A DNA stretch of 64,000 nucleotides. Source: Chryseolinea sp. H1M3-3 (lineage in GTDB: Bacteria; Bacteroidota; Bacteroidia; Cytophagales; Cyclobacteriaceae). Where the stretch lies: positions 948,431-1,012,430 of the forward strand of contig NZ_JARKMY010000010.1 in the NCBI RefSeq assembly GCF_029360725.1, read 5' to 3'. Every line of letters begins with the position of its first letter. The first letter of the stretch is position 1. The translations under genes were made by a program, and so were the position numbers. The notes beneath the pieces are model-generated. The model saw nothing but the letters and a program-made list of their open reading frames with translations, did not search any database and had not been told where the DNA came from. This document shows, piece by piece, positions 1-8,658 of the stretch.

Positions 1-1284
1 GAACGGATGAAAAAGATTGCCGAACTTGTGTTAGGCACTCCAGGAAAAAAAATCGTAGTACTTTCTGCTTTGTCTGGAACGACTAATGCATTGGTAGCGA
101 TAGGAGATAATCTTTTAGCAGGACAAAAGGCAAAAGCCGAGGAAGAAACTGTTGCACTCGAAAAACACTATCAGACTTTCATCAAGGAATTATACGGTAG
201 CGAGTCATTTCACGCCATCGGCCAGGAAATTGTTAGTCGATTTTTCATTTTTATCAGGATGCTGGCGGCGGGCAAATTTGATAACAAGGGCTATAGAGAG
301 TTACTCGCTCAAGGCGAATTGATTTCAACAGAATTATTTTATCAGCATTTGCAAGAGCGTAAGATTAGTGCACGCCTTTTACCAGCGCTGTATTTTATGT
401 CTATTGATGAAAACGATGAACCCGAGTTAGAAAAAATTTCCGAGCGCCTGAAGCCGCTGGTGAATTCTCTTACCAATGTTGATATCATTATAACCCAAGG
501 TTATATCTGTAGAAATAACCGAAATGAAATCGATAATTTAAAACGCGGAGGCAGTGATTACACCGCATCACTTATTGGTGCTGCCATCCGTGCGCAGGAG
601 ATTCAGATATGGACTGACATTGACGGCATGCACAACAATGACCCACGCATCGTCAAGAAAACAGTCCCTATTTCAGAGCTTACATTCGACGAAGCCTCTG
701 AGCTCGCTTATTTCGGTGCGAAAATTTTACATCCTTCTACCATTGTTCCTGCTCAAAAGTATAATGTTCCGGTGCGGCTCAAAAATACCATGGATGAAAA
801 AGCTCCGGGTACAATCATTACCGGCAAAGGTTCATCGATAGGTTCATTCAAAGCTATCGCAGCGAAAGATGGAATTACTGCTATCAACATACGATCATCA
901 CGCATGCTCATGGCCTATGGTTTTTTACGCAGGGTGTTTGAAGTTTTTGAGAATCATAAGACCTCCATTGATATGATTACCACATCAGAGGTTGCAGTCT
1001 CCTTAACAATTGATAATTCAACTCATCTTACATCCATTGAAAACGAATTAAACAAATTCGGAACTATCGAAGTGGATAAGGATCAAACTATTATTTGTAT
1101 TGTGGGGCAAAAAATAACAGAGCAAAAAGGTGTTCTTAAACAGATATTCGATTCCCTTAGTGAAATTCCTGTTCGCATGGTTTCATGCGGCGGAAGCACA
1201 AACAATGTGTCTGTACTGGTAGAAAAACAATACAAAGAAAAAGCGCTAAATGCCTTAAATGAAGGCCTGTTTGGCTTAAAGTAA
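1..1284 (+). CDS. lysC: Aspartate kinase, 5' end cut by window edge
   Basis: Phosphorylates aspartate, the first step towards lysine, threonine, methionine and diaminopimelate. The reading frame is open from base 1 (Glu-Arg-Met-Lys-Lys), and the N-terminal KFGGTSV nucleotide motif expected about 15 residues earlier is absent, so the true start lies outside the window and the ATG at base 7 is internal. The kinase domain shows TDIDGMHNNDPR (about residues 200-212), typical of aspartokinases. The C-terminal 130 residues look like the paired ACT regulatory domains (SEVAVSLTID, then VRMVSCGGSTNNVSVLVE), which normally bind end-product amino acids. There is no fused homoserine dehydrogenase: the stop follows the second ACT domain directly, so this is a monofunctional enzyme. 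Family assignment is firm; which amino acid inhibits it cannot be read. Confidence 0.93.
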   Translation, partial: ERMKKIAELVLGTPGKKIVVLSALSGTTNALVAIGDNLLAGQKAKAEEETVALEKHYQTFIKELYGSESFHAIGQEIVSRFFIFIRMLAAGKFDNKGYRELLAQGELISTELFYQHLQERKISARLLPALYFMSIDENDEPELEKISERLKPLVNSLTNVDIIITQGYICRNNRNEIDNLKRGGSDYTASLIGAAIRAQEIQIWTDIDGMHNNDPRIVKKTVPISELTFDEASELAYFGAKILHPSTIVPAQKYNVPVRLKNTMDEKAPGTIITGKGSSIGSFKAIAAKDGITAINIRSSRMLMAYGFLRRVFEVFENHKTSIDMITTSEVAVSLTIDNSTHLTSIENELNKFGTIEVDKDQTIICIVGQKITEQKGVLKQIFDSLSEIPVRMVSCGGSTNNVSVLVEKQYKEKALNALNEGLFGLK

Positions 1285-1328
1285 GAAAACACTGCTTCCG
1301 TAGATTATTTTTTTTACCGCCGTTCATG

Positions 1329-1360
1329 TAGTAATCATTATCTTTTCATGACGATTACTA
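1329..1360. promoter_or_regulatory. Inverted repeat upstream of first nhaD
   Basis: TAGTAATC (1329-1336) and GATTACTA (1353-1360) are perfect 8-bp inverted arms around a 16-base spacer, followed by a T-rich run. The element lies in the 131-base gap between lysC and nhaD. It could be a weak lysC terminator, a leader hairpin of nhaD or an operator; the sequence does not decide. Confidence 0.35.
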
Positions 1361-1415
1361 GAATTATCTTTTTCATAAAAGAAAAAATTTTCATCTTTCA
1401 CGCGATTGTGAAATT

Positions 1416-2732
1416 ATGGAAGCTTCAGTCATTGTCATCTTCATCATTGGCTATCTGCTCATTGCCTTTGAACATCCCGTTAAGATCAACAAATCAGCAA
1501 CAGCAATTGTAACGGGGGTGCTATGCTGGACTATTTATGCCTTGGCTTCCAGCCAGTCGCCTGAACACATAACACATCAGCTAGCAGAACACTTCGGAGA
1601 AATCTCAGCTATTTTATTTTTTCTTTTAGGTGCGATGACCATTGTGGAATTGGTGGATGCATATCAAGGATTCAGAATTATAACAGATCGAATTACCACA
1701 AAGAATCCTAAATCTTTATTGTGGGTTATTTGCTGGGTTACCTTTTTTCTTTCCGCGCTGCTTGATAATCTTACCACTGCCATTGTAATGGTTTCACTTA
1801 TCCGCAAATTGGTTCCTAACAAGAATATGCGTTTATTCTTTGCGGGCATGATTGTAATTGCAGCCAATGCAGGTGGAGCGTGGTCACCTATTGGTGATGT
1901 TACAACCACCATGCTTTGGATTGGCGGACAGATTACTGCTGTTAACATTATCAAGACTTTAATATTACCGAGCATTGTTTGTATGGTCATACCGTTGCTT
2001 TATTTACAATTTACTTTAAAGGGAGAACTGGGACACGCGGGCAGCCACACTTCTGATCATTCGAGCCATTCGCATCATGGACATCACAACTCAAAGATCA
2101 AAGGCTCGAAGGCCATGCTCTTCCTCGGAATCGCGGGCTTGATTTCAGTACCTGTTTTTAAAACTGTTACACATCTTCCTCCTTATCTTGGAATGTTGCT
2201 CGCGCTTGGTGTGCTGTGGATTGTCTCCGAATTAATAAATCCGCACATGGATGAGACAGAAAAAAAACCATATACGGCAGCCGGTGCTTTGGCTCGTATT
2301 GATGTTCCAAGTGTTTTATTCTTTTTGGGTATTTTGTTAGCTGTGGCCGCACTCGATGCAATGGAAATTCTCCATCATTTTGCGACCTATCTCGATAAAA
2401 GCCTTGGCGATAACCGCATTATCATCACATTGATTGGAATACTATCCTCGATAGTTGATAACGTGCCCCTGGTTGCTGCGAGTATGGGCATGTACAGTCT
2501 GGAAACTTATCATCCTGACCATATGATTTGGGAGTACCTGGCGTATTGTGCCGGCACGGGTGGAAGCATCCTGATCATAGGTTCTGCCGCTGGCGTAGCT
2601 GTAATGGGTATGGAAAAAATTGATTTTATCTGGTACCTGAAGAAAATTTCATTGCTGGCGGCTTTAGGTTACTTTGCAGGTGCCATTGTTTACCTCATAA
2701 TCTATCCCTATTTGGCAGTACATCCTCATTAA
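1416..2732 (+). CDS. nhaD: Na+/H+ antiporter NhaD, copy 1
   Basis: Inner-membrane sodium/proton antiporter of the NhaD type within the ArsB/NhaD (IT) superfamily; exports Na+ (or Li+) in exchange for protons. The 438 residues form about a dozen hydrophobic segments. Conserved blocks include LLDNLTTAIVMVSLIRKL (about 115-132), NAGGAWSPIGDVTT (151-164) and a late SIVDNVPLVAASMGMY repeat of the first, as expected for the inverted-repeat architecture. A hydrophilic loop at residues 207-224 is very rich in histidine (HTSDHSSHSHHGHHNSK), which could bind metal or sense pH; that is inference. A second, clearly homologous copy follows after 67 bases in the same direction. Confidence 0.9.
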   Translation: MEASVIVIFIIGYLLIAFEHPVKINKSATAIVTGVLCWTIYALASSQSPEHITHQLAEHFGEISAILFFLLGAMTIVELVDAYQGFRIITDRITTKNPKSLLWVICWVTFFLSALLDNLTTAIVMVSLIRKLVPNKNMRLFFAGMIVIAANAGGAWSPIGDVTTTMLWIGGQITAVNIIKTLILPSIVCMVIPLLYLQFTLKGELGHAGSHTSDHSSHSHHGHHNSKIKGSKAMLFLGIAGLISVPVFKTVTHLPPYLGMLLALGVLWIVSELINPHMDETEKKPYTAAGALARIDVPSVLFFLGILLAVAALDAMEILHHFATYLDKSLGDNRIIITLIGILSSIVDNVPLVAASMGMYSLETYHPDHMIWEYLAYCAGTGGSILIIGSAAGVAVMGMEKIDFIWYLKKISLLAALGYFAGAIVYLIIYPYLAVHPH

Positions 2733-2738
2733 AAAAAA

Positions 2739-2789
2739 TAACACCTCTCCATCATTCGAACTTGAAAAATTCTAATCTTTAAGGTGTTA
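2739..2789. promoter_or_regulatory. Inverted repeat between the two nhaD genes
   Basis: TAACACCT (2739-2746) and AGGTGTTA (2782-2789) form perfect 8-bp arms with a 35-base spacer, filling most of the gap between the antiporter genes. Read on the minus strand the hairpin is followed by a run of T, but no gene points that way here. A leader hairpin or operator for the second nhaD is possible; function unknown. Confidence 0.3.
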
Positions 2790-2799
2790 CTCCCTTTGC

Positions 2800-4176
2800 A
2801 TGGAAACCTTCATTATTCTTGTATTTATCGTGGGCTATGTCGCTATCGCGCTCGAACATAGTATAAAAATTAACAAAACAGCCTCCGCGATTCTTACAGG
2901 CGTAATCTGCTGGACGCTCTTCGCTCTATCATCTCCTCCCGAGTCGCTTTTGGCAAGTTCACACTTTACGAATTTTTTGGATGGGCTTAAACTGCAATTG
3001 GGTGACAAGTTCGCGTCGCTAGGGCAACAGGAACTGTTTGTAAGTTTTGTTGGCACCGAACTTTCACATCACCTTGCGCAAATTTCAGAAATACTTTTTT
3101 TCCTGATGGGCGCGATGACCATTGTAGAATTGGTGGACGCTCATCATGGCTTTCGCTTTATTACCGATCGCATTACAACAAAGAATGCAAAGTCACTCTT
3201 GTGGATTATATGCTGGGTGACATTTTTCCTCTCCTCGGTACTGGACAACCTAACAACTTCTATTGTGATGGTCTCTTTGATACGCAAACTTATTCCTAAT
3301 AAAGATACACGGTTGTTCTTTGCGGGTATGATCGTTATAGCAGCAAACGCGGGGGGCGCCTGGACGCCCATTGGTGATGTTACAACGACTATGCTATGGA
3401 TCGGCGGACAAATTTCGACACTTAACATTATAAAAGTAATGTTTATTCCAAGTGTCATCTGCATGCTTACCCCGCTCATATATTTAAGTTTTACAATGAA
3501 GGGAAGTTTAGGTGAAGCCCATGAACATCACACCAAGTCACACGACCAAGCCATAAACGGCGGCATGCTTATGTTGATATTGGGAATTGGCGCATTAATC
3601 TCTGTTCCAATTTTCAAAACGTTTACACACTTACCTCCTTATATTGGGATGTTATTAGGTTTAGGAATTCTATGGGTAGTATCCGAACTTATTCATCCCG
3701 AGTTAGACGATGCTGTTAAAAAGAATTATACAGCCGCAGGAGCCTTGGCACGCATCGATGTCCCCAGCGTGTTATTTTTCCTTGGAATTTTACTCGCCGT
3801 CGGCGCACTAGAATCCATGTTAACGCTTCATCACTTCGCAGAATATCTAGCCCGCACGTTAGGTGATAATCGAATTATCATAACATTAATAGGTCTTCTC
3901 TCCGCGGTCGTCGATAATGTTCCGCTGGTAGCCGCCAGCATGGGAATGTATAGTCTTGACGTTTATCCACAAGATCATCTCATCTGGGAATATCTTGCGT
4001 ATTGCGCTGGAACGGGTGGAAGTATTTTGATCATCGGTTCAGCAGCGGGTGTCGCGGTGATGGGGATGGAAAAAATTGACTTTATCTGGTATACTAAAAA
4101 GATAAGCTTGATTGCAATGATGGGTTACTTCGGAGGCGCCGCGGCGTACTTGCTTATTCAACAGTTCGCTGGCTGA
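2800..4176 (+). CDS. nhaD: Na+/H+ antiporter NhaD, copy 2
   Basis: Second NhaD-type sodium/proton antiporter, 458 residues, nearly collinear with the upstream copy and sharing the same blocks (LDNLTTSIVMVSLIRKL, NAGGAWTPIGDVTT, VVDNVPLVAASMGMY). It differs by an insertion of about 30-40 residues after the first membrane helices (about residues 48-88) and by a much shorter histidine cluster in the central loop (EAHEHHTKSHDQ). The pair looks like an old tandem duplication, since silent positions differ widely while protein blocks are kept. The two products could have different pH optima or act as a pair; nothing in the sequence shows which. It ends convergently against the dehydrogenase homologue on the other strand. 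Confidence 0.9.
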   Translation: METFIILVFIVGYVAIALEHSIKINKTASAILTGVICWTLFALSSPPESLLASSHFTNFLDGLKLQLGDKFASLGQQELFVSFVGTELSHHLAQISEILFFLMGAMTIVELVDAHHGFRFITDRITTKNAKSLLWIICWVTFFLSSVLDNLTTSIVMVSLIRKLIPNKDTRLFFAGMIVIAANAGGAWTPIGDVTTTMLWIGGQISTLNIIKVMFIPSVICMLTPLIYLSFTMKGSLGEAHEHHTKSHDQAINGGMLMLILGIGALISVPIFKTFTHLPPYIGMLLGLGILWVVSELIHPELDDAVKKNYTAAGALARIDVPSVLFFLGILLAVGALESMLTLHHFAEYLARTLGDNRIIITLIGLLSAVVDNVPLVAASMGMYSLDVYPQDHLIWEYLAYCAGTGGSILIIGSAAGVAVMGMEKIDFIWYTKKISLIAMMGYFGGAAAYLLIQQFAG

Positions 4177-4228
4177 TGCAAAGTTAAATTACTGAATTCA
4201 CGTCAGCATCTAATGACGTTTCACTACA

Positions 4229-5455
4229 TCACACCAACTGTTTCAACGCCAGTTCAAATGACGCTTGTGCTATACCTGTTCGGTAAGGATTCAAGGCATG
4301 AGTTTTTTGGAGTGCCTGCTCGATAGCCTGTTTGATGTCATTAAAAATTAGCTCATCGTTTTCTGGTACCGGATTCTCCATGAAGTAGGTACAAGCACGG
4401 GCGCGGCCACAATTTGCTATAAAGTCTGGGATAACAGAAAACTTTTCATCGGCATAAAGCCCTATTGGACCAAGAAAAATTTCCGGATCAAAAAAAGGAA
4501 CATGAGCAGCGCAAGGAAAGACTTCGATCCGCGAAGCAATCATGCGATCGATCTGATCCTTAATGATCAATCTTGATGCCGCGGCGGGCACAAAAATTTC
4601 AAATTCTAAATCCCATATTTTTTGATTAGCCATAAAAAACGGAAGCATGTTTTTAGACACCAGTTTGTTTCCGTTCTTGCTAGTAACCAACGTTTTTATT
4701 TCATCCAAAGAAAATCCTTGCTGATTTATCAGTCCGCCTTCATGACTTACTATGCCCACAACCTTAACACCCATCTGCGTTAAAAAGAATCCCGCCGCCG
4801 CACCAACATTCCCCCATCCCTGAATAACGGCCCGCTTTTTCCTGATATCCCCGCCCCACTTTTCATAATATAATTTCACTGCTTCAGCTACTCCGAAACC
4901 AGTGCACATGTGCTCAACTGTATATGCCTTTTCCAGAGAAGGTGTATAACGTTCATCGCGGATCACCTTGGCCATTCCTTGCCGGAGCTGATTGATGCGT
5001 GTTGATTTCTCATCATTATTTGAGTGGTAGTGCCCAGCGAATATACCCTCCGTGGGATGCAAAATCCCTAACCCTTCCGTAACGGGGATTATTTCATGAA
5101 TTTCATCGACATTTAAATCCCCGCCCGTTCCATAGTAGTATTTTAACAACGGCCCGACTGCACGATACCAACGCTGAAGCACACCCGGTTTTCTGGGATC
5201 GCTTGGATTGAAATTTATTCCGGAATAGGCTCCTCCGATAGAAGGACCAGAGACAGTAAAACGCACCTCCATGGTCTTAGCCATAGATTCAACTTCATGT
5301 TTATCTAAACCCTTGCGCATGCGCGTGCCACCACCCGCTGCACCTCCGCGCAATGAATTTATGACGACCCAACCTTCTGCCTCGGTTTCGGAGTCTTTCC
5401 ATTCAAACACAATTTCAGGACGAGTATTTTCGAATTTTGAGAGGTTCAGTTTCAT
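4229..5455 (-). CDS. Glu/Leu dehydrogenase-family protein lacking both catalytic lysines
   Basis: Amino-acid dehydrogenase fold: N-terminal dimerisation/substrate domain (about residues 15-150) and a Rossmann domain with GWGNVG (about 214-219). Aligned to leucine dehydrogenase by eye, the two active-site lysines are replaced: the first (carboxylate-binding, in TYK) is Arg65 in EVRFTVSG, and the second (in GGGK or GGAKGG) is Tyr77 in SIGGAYSGI; the spacing of 12 residues is kept. The catalytic aspartate region is still recognisable (GTGGDLNVDE, Asp113). The codon for residue 77 reads TAT on the coding strand, so this is not an alignment slip. The protein may bind NAD(P) or an amino acid without oxidative deamination, or act on another substrate. 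A canonical paralogue with the lysine intact lies at 57453-58727. It may be cotranscribed after anmK (64-base gap). Confidence 0.8.
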   Translation of the reverse strand: MKLNLSKFENTRPEIVFEWKDSETEAEGWVVINSLRGGAAGGGTRMRKGLDKHEVESMAKTMEVRFTVSGPSIGGAYSGINFNPSDPRKPGVLQRWYRAVGPLLKYYYGTGGDLNVDEIHEIIPVTEGLGILHPTEGIFAGHYHSNNDEKSTRINQLRQGMAKVIRDERYTPSLEKAYTVEHMCTGFGVAEAVKLYYEKWGGDIRKKRAVIQGWGNVGAAAGFFLTQMGVKVVGIVSHEGGLINQQGFSLDEIKTLVTSKNGNKLVSKNMLPFFMANQKIWDLEFEIFVPAAASRLIIKDQIDRMIASRIEVFPCAAHVPFFDPEIFLGPIGLYADEKFSVIPDFIANCGRARACTYFMENPVPENDELIFNDIKQAIEQALQKTHALNPYRTGIAQASFELALKQLV

Positions 5456-5518
5456 TTCGATTCCAAATTACCATCAAGCGATGAGGAATTTTCAGGGTTT
5501 GATATAAAATATATTTTA

Positions 5519-6595
5519 TTACAGTCCAACGAGCACACCCCCACTACTATCAGCATCAGCACCAGTGACACTCTTGAAACAATTTGGTTGCCTTTCCACT
5601 CGTAACACGCCTAAAAATGCAAACACCATGGCTTCCTTGAATTTTACAACCTCTTCTTCAGGGATGATCAATGCTCCATTGTCACCCAGCTGCTCCAACA
5701 AACATGAAACAAAAAAAGAGTTAAAGGTTCCTCCTCCCGTACACAAAACTTTTGCATTCTTTTTTTCTGAAACGATTGCTGTAATGATTTCGCGTGCTGA
5801 CGAGGTTACAAACGTGGATAATTTATCTTCCACTTTAATACCAGGCTCATCAAGAATCGGTTGAATCCGTTGCTCAAAAATTTCCCGCCCTAACGATGGT
5901 CGTTTAGGGCGAAGCGATGCATATACCCTGTTTAACTTAGACAACATAGACGCGTTTACAGTCCCCGTTGATGCCAATTGCCCGCCTTCATCAAACGCTT
6001 TCCCTATTTTCGACATTATATAATTCAATCCCATGTTATTAAAACAAATGTCATAAGCTATCCTTACTTTTTTTACGTCCATCGATAAGTTAGCGATGCC
6101 ACCAAGATTCAAGCACACATCATACTCACTAAAAAGCAACTTGTCACCTGCGGGAACCAGTGGTGCCCCTTCACCGCCCAACTGTACATCAAGACTTCGA
6201 AAATCGTAAATTACCGGAACACCGCACACCGCATGCAATGCATTTCCATTTCCAATCTGGTAAGTAAATCCTTTTGCTGGCTGATGAAAAACCGTATGGC
6301 CATGAGAAGCAATGAAATCTGGTTTAAGCTTATTCTCACTGATGAAAGTTTTGCAGGCTTTACCTAAGAATTTTCCATATTCCATGTCCAGTGCGATCAA
6401 CGCTTCACCCGACAGATCCTGAGCGGAAGACAATTTTTTTCTCCATGCCAGCGGATATTTCATCGTCGTCGCTTGTTTGATGCTGTACCGCCATCCACTT
6501 GGGACCTTTGAAAAATTACAAAAGGCAATATCCAGACCGTCGAGGGACGTTCCAGACATTAGTCCAATTACTTTAAAGTTGTTCTTTGAATCCAT
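5519..6595 (-). CDS. anmK: Anhydro-N-acetylmuramic acid kinase
   Basis: Phosphorylates and opens 1,6-anhydro-MurNAc released by lytic transglycosylases, giving MurNAc-6-phosphate for peptidoglycan recycling in the cytoplasm. The 358 residues show the ATP-binding GLMSGTSLDGLD block near the N terminus, LNLGGIANLS in the middle and CTGGGTFNSF near the C terminus, all typical of the sugar kinase/ASKHA fold of AnmK. Length is normal for the family. Divergent from coaX with a 68-base gap that contains a candidate promoter for this gene. A transglycosylase that could supply its substrate is found at 45.4 kb, but that link is only functional inference. Confidence 0.93.
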   Translation of the reverse strand: MDSKNNFKVIGLMSGTSLDGLDIAFCNFSKVPSGWRYSIKQATTMKYPLAWRKKLSSAQDLSGEALIALDMEYGKFLGKACKTFISENKLKPDFIASHGHTVFHQPAKGFTYQIGNGNALHAVCGVPVIYDFRSLDVQLGGEGAPLVPAGDKLLFSEYDVCLNLGGIANLSMDVKKVRIAYDICFNNMGLNYIMSKIGKAFDEGGQLASTGTVNASMLSKLNRVYASLRPKRPSLGREIFEQRIQPILDEPGIKVEDKLSTFVTSSAREIITAIVSEKKNAKVLCTGGGTFNSFFVSCLLEQLGDNGALIIPEEEVVKFKEAMVFAFLGVLRVERQPNCFKSVTGADADSSGGVLVGL

Positions 6596-6635
6596 ACTTT
6601 TGATTTTTCCCTTAGCCCAACTGCCTAAGTAAAGA

Positions 6636-6664
6636 CAAAAGTACAGATAAGGATTTTATCAAAA
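6636..6664 (-). promoter_or_regulatory. Candidate Bacteroidota promoter for anmK
   Basis: On the minus strand a TACTTTTG -7 element (6643 down to 6636, consensus TAnnTTTG) is preceded by TTTTG (6664-6660) with a 16-base spacer, one base short of the usual range. Predicted start of transcription is near 6630, about 35 bases before the anmK ATG. The -33 element overlaps the coaX start codon region. Confidence 0.4.
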
Positions 6665-7383
6665 TGAATTTAGTTCTCGATTACGGAAACTCCTTTGCGA
6701 AAGTAGGGATCTTTGAAAATTATGATCTGCGATCACAATACACTTTCGCACATCGTGATGAACTGAAAAATTTTCTACAAAACTTTTCGGCCGACAATTT
6801 CATCCTCAGTTCAGTAACTCACGAAGCATCGTCAATATTGCCATGGGTTGATCATATTAAAACAAAGTTCATTTTGACCGCCGCCCTTCCACTGCCTGTA
6901 AAAAGTCTTTACGCAACGCCTGAAACGTTGGGTGTTGACCGGATTGCCGGCGTATGCGGCGCATATCAGAAATTTCCTGGTACCAATTGCCTGGTGATCG
7001 ATGCTGGCACTTGCGTCACCTATGATTTTTTGGATGACAAAGGAAATTATCATGGCGGCGCAATTTCTCCCGGGTTAAAAATGCGTCTTCAGGCCATGAA
7101 CGCCTTCACGGCAAAATTGCCTTTGGTGGATGTTATTTCAAATCCTCCACTGATAGGCACTACAACAGAAACTTGTCTCCAAAGTGGCGCTATCAACGGA
7201 ATGAGCGAAGAAATAAAAGGCATTATAAGCTTGTACCAACAGAAAATTGTGGATTTAAAGGCGATTTTGTGTGGAGGCGATGCTAGTTTTTTTGAAAACC
7301 AACTGAAAGGGCCCATATTTGCGATCCCTGAATTAGTGCTCAGCGGATTAAACAGCATTTTGATTTATAATGTCGGTCATTAA
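6664..7383 (+). CDS. coaX: Type III pantothenate kinase
   Basis: Phosphorylates pantothenate, the first step of coenzyme A synthesis. The 239-residue protein shows the three type III (ASKHA fold) signatures: DYGNSFAKVGIF at residues 6-17, GVDRIAGVCGA near residue 96, and VIDAGTCVTYDF near residue 115, followed by GGAISPGLKMR. This type is insensitive to CoA feedback and usually needs a monovalent cation; that is family knowledge. The stop codon lies inside the next gene, which overlaps by 14 bases, so it heads an operon with an outer-membrane barrel and a TPR protein. Confidence 0.93.
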   Translation: MNLVLDYGNSFAKVGIFENYDLRSQYTFAHRDELKNFLQNFSADNFILSSVTHEASSILPWVDHIKTKFILTAALPLPVKSLYATPETLGVDRIAGVCGAYQKFPGTNCLVIDAGTCVTYDFLDDKGNYHGGAISPGLKMRLQAMNAFTAKLPLVDVISNPPLIGTTTETCLQSGAINGMSEEIKGIISLYQQKIVDLKAILCGGDASFFENQLKGPIFAIPELVLSGLNSILIYNVGH

Positions 7384-8656
7384 AAAGTTCTTTTTAGTAA
7401 TTGCTGTTGTGCTTTTCGCAGCAGACGTATGGGGTCAGGCCGCGCCATCTCCATTTACGGATTTCGGTATTGGCGAAGCATACGGTAATAGCTTAATCCA
7501 TAATCAAGGCTCTGGGAGTATTGGAGTCAGTCATCCTCAATATTGGTTTTTGAACAATCAGAACCCCGCATTACTAGTATTTAATCCACTTACGGTTTTT
7601 CAGGTTGGTACTATTTACGAGTCCCGCACGATCAAGACTGATGCATTAAACGAGAAAAACACTGGTGGTAATCTAAGTTACCTGGCAGCAGCCTTTCCAA
7701 TAAAAATCAATAAGTGGACCACTTCTATCGGCTTGATGCCTTACACCCATGTGAGTTATAATCTCCAATTTCCAGAGCAAATAAGAAATCAGAATGGCCA
7801 GGTGGTTGACACAGCAACTGTAATTCAATCCGGTACCGGAGGCTTAACGCAGCTTTATTGGTCGAACGGCGTGCGCATTTCGAAGTACATGAGCGTTGGT
7901 TTAAAGTCAACTTATTTATTCGGGCCGATTGATAATGTGTATTCTAATTTTATTGACAACACAGCAAATGGAGCAACACCGTATGTAATTAATATAGAAG
8001 AAAAAACGACTGTCACAGGATTTAACTTTGGGTTAGGGTATTCATTTAGTCGCGACTCTCTCGGCCGCCGCAACGATAATCGATTTAGTGTGGGCGCTGT
8101 GTATAATTTCACCAGTAAGTTGAAAGGAAAACTTAATCGTCAAACTATACGGACTACACTTGCTGAAGATACTGTTGAACGATATCCACTTTCCGTTGTT
8201 AATGGAAAAATTCATCTGCCGGCATCCTTTACCGTGGGTATGGCTTTTAGCAAAGAAGGTAAATGGATGATTGGAACTGAATTTTTTTACCAGGATTGGT
8301 CTACCTTCGAAAGCGTAAATAAAGATGATGAGGGACTTGGTGAGGCTTGGCGTTTGTCATTAGGAGGGGAATATACCGCTGATCCAAATACTGTAGATAA
8401 TTATTTTAAGCGCATTACCTTTAGAGCTGGTTTAAATTTGGAACGTTACCCTTTTTTGGCGAATTATAAGCCAGTAAATGATTTTGGCATTAATTTTGGC
8501 TTGTCGCTACCAGCCGGGCGCTCAAGTGTTGATCTGGCGGTCAAATTTGGAAAGCGTGGCAATAAAAGTGAAAATATATTAGAGGAAAGTTACTTTAAAA
8601 TATTTTTTGGCCTGACCTTTAACGATCAATGGTTCATTAAAAGAAAGTTTGATTAG
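7370..8656 (+). CDS. Outer-membrane beta-barrel protein, function unknown
   Basis: A 428-residue exported protein. The signal peptide runs to about residue 22 (hydrophobic FFLVIAVVLFAADVWG, cleavage before QAAPSP). The rest alternates short amphipathic strands with polar turns and ends in an aromatic strand (GLTFNDQWFIKRKFD), as outer-membrane barrels do. The N-terminal region (DFGIGEAYGNSLIHNQGSGS, then NPALL) resembles Bacteroidota FadL/PorV-like barrels, but I cannot name a family with certainty. Start codon ATG 7370 overlaps the 3' end of coaX, indicating translational coupling, and the next gene starts two bases after its stop. No substrate can be inferred. Confidence 0.8.
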   Translation: MSVIKKFFLVIAVVLFAADVWGQAAPSPFTDFGIGEAYGNSLIHNQGSGSIGVSHPQYWFLNNQNPALLVFNPLTVFQVGTIYESRTIKTDALNEKNTGGNLSYLAAAFPIKINKWTTSIGLMPYTHVSYNLQFPEQIRNQNGQVVDTATVIQSGTGGLTQLYWSNGVRISKYMSVGLKSTYLFGPIDNVYSNFIDNTANGATPYVINIEEKTTVTGFNFGLGYSFSRDSLGRRNDNRFSVGAVYNFTSKLKGKLNRQTIRTTLAEDTVERYPLSVVNGKIHLPASFTVGMAFSKEGKWMIGTEFFYQDWSTFESVNKDDEGLGEAWRLSLGGEYTADPNTVDNYFKRITFRAGLNLERYPFLANYKPVNDFGINFGLSLPAGRSSVDLAVKFGKRGNKSENILEESYFKIFFGLTFNDQWFIKRKFD

Positions 8657-8658
8657 AA

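Noticed and set aside
1664-1990. Antisense open frame of 108 codons within nhaD
   Set aside because: It mirrors conserved nhaD codons, as does a similar frame in the second nhaD copy (3144-3479); both are shadows of the real genes.
1416-4176. Tandem nhaD genes as an assembly duplication
   Set aside because: The copies differ in length, insertions and most silent positions, so they are true paralogues.
4200-4219. ACGTCA-N8-TGACGT repeat between nhaD copy 2 and the dehydrogenase homologue
   Set aside because: Short stem without a clear U tract on either strand; lies between convergent genes but is not convincing as a terminator.
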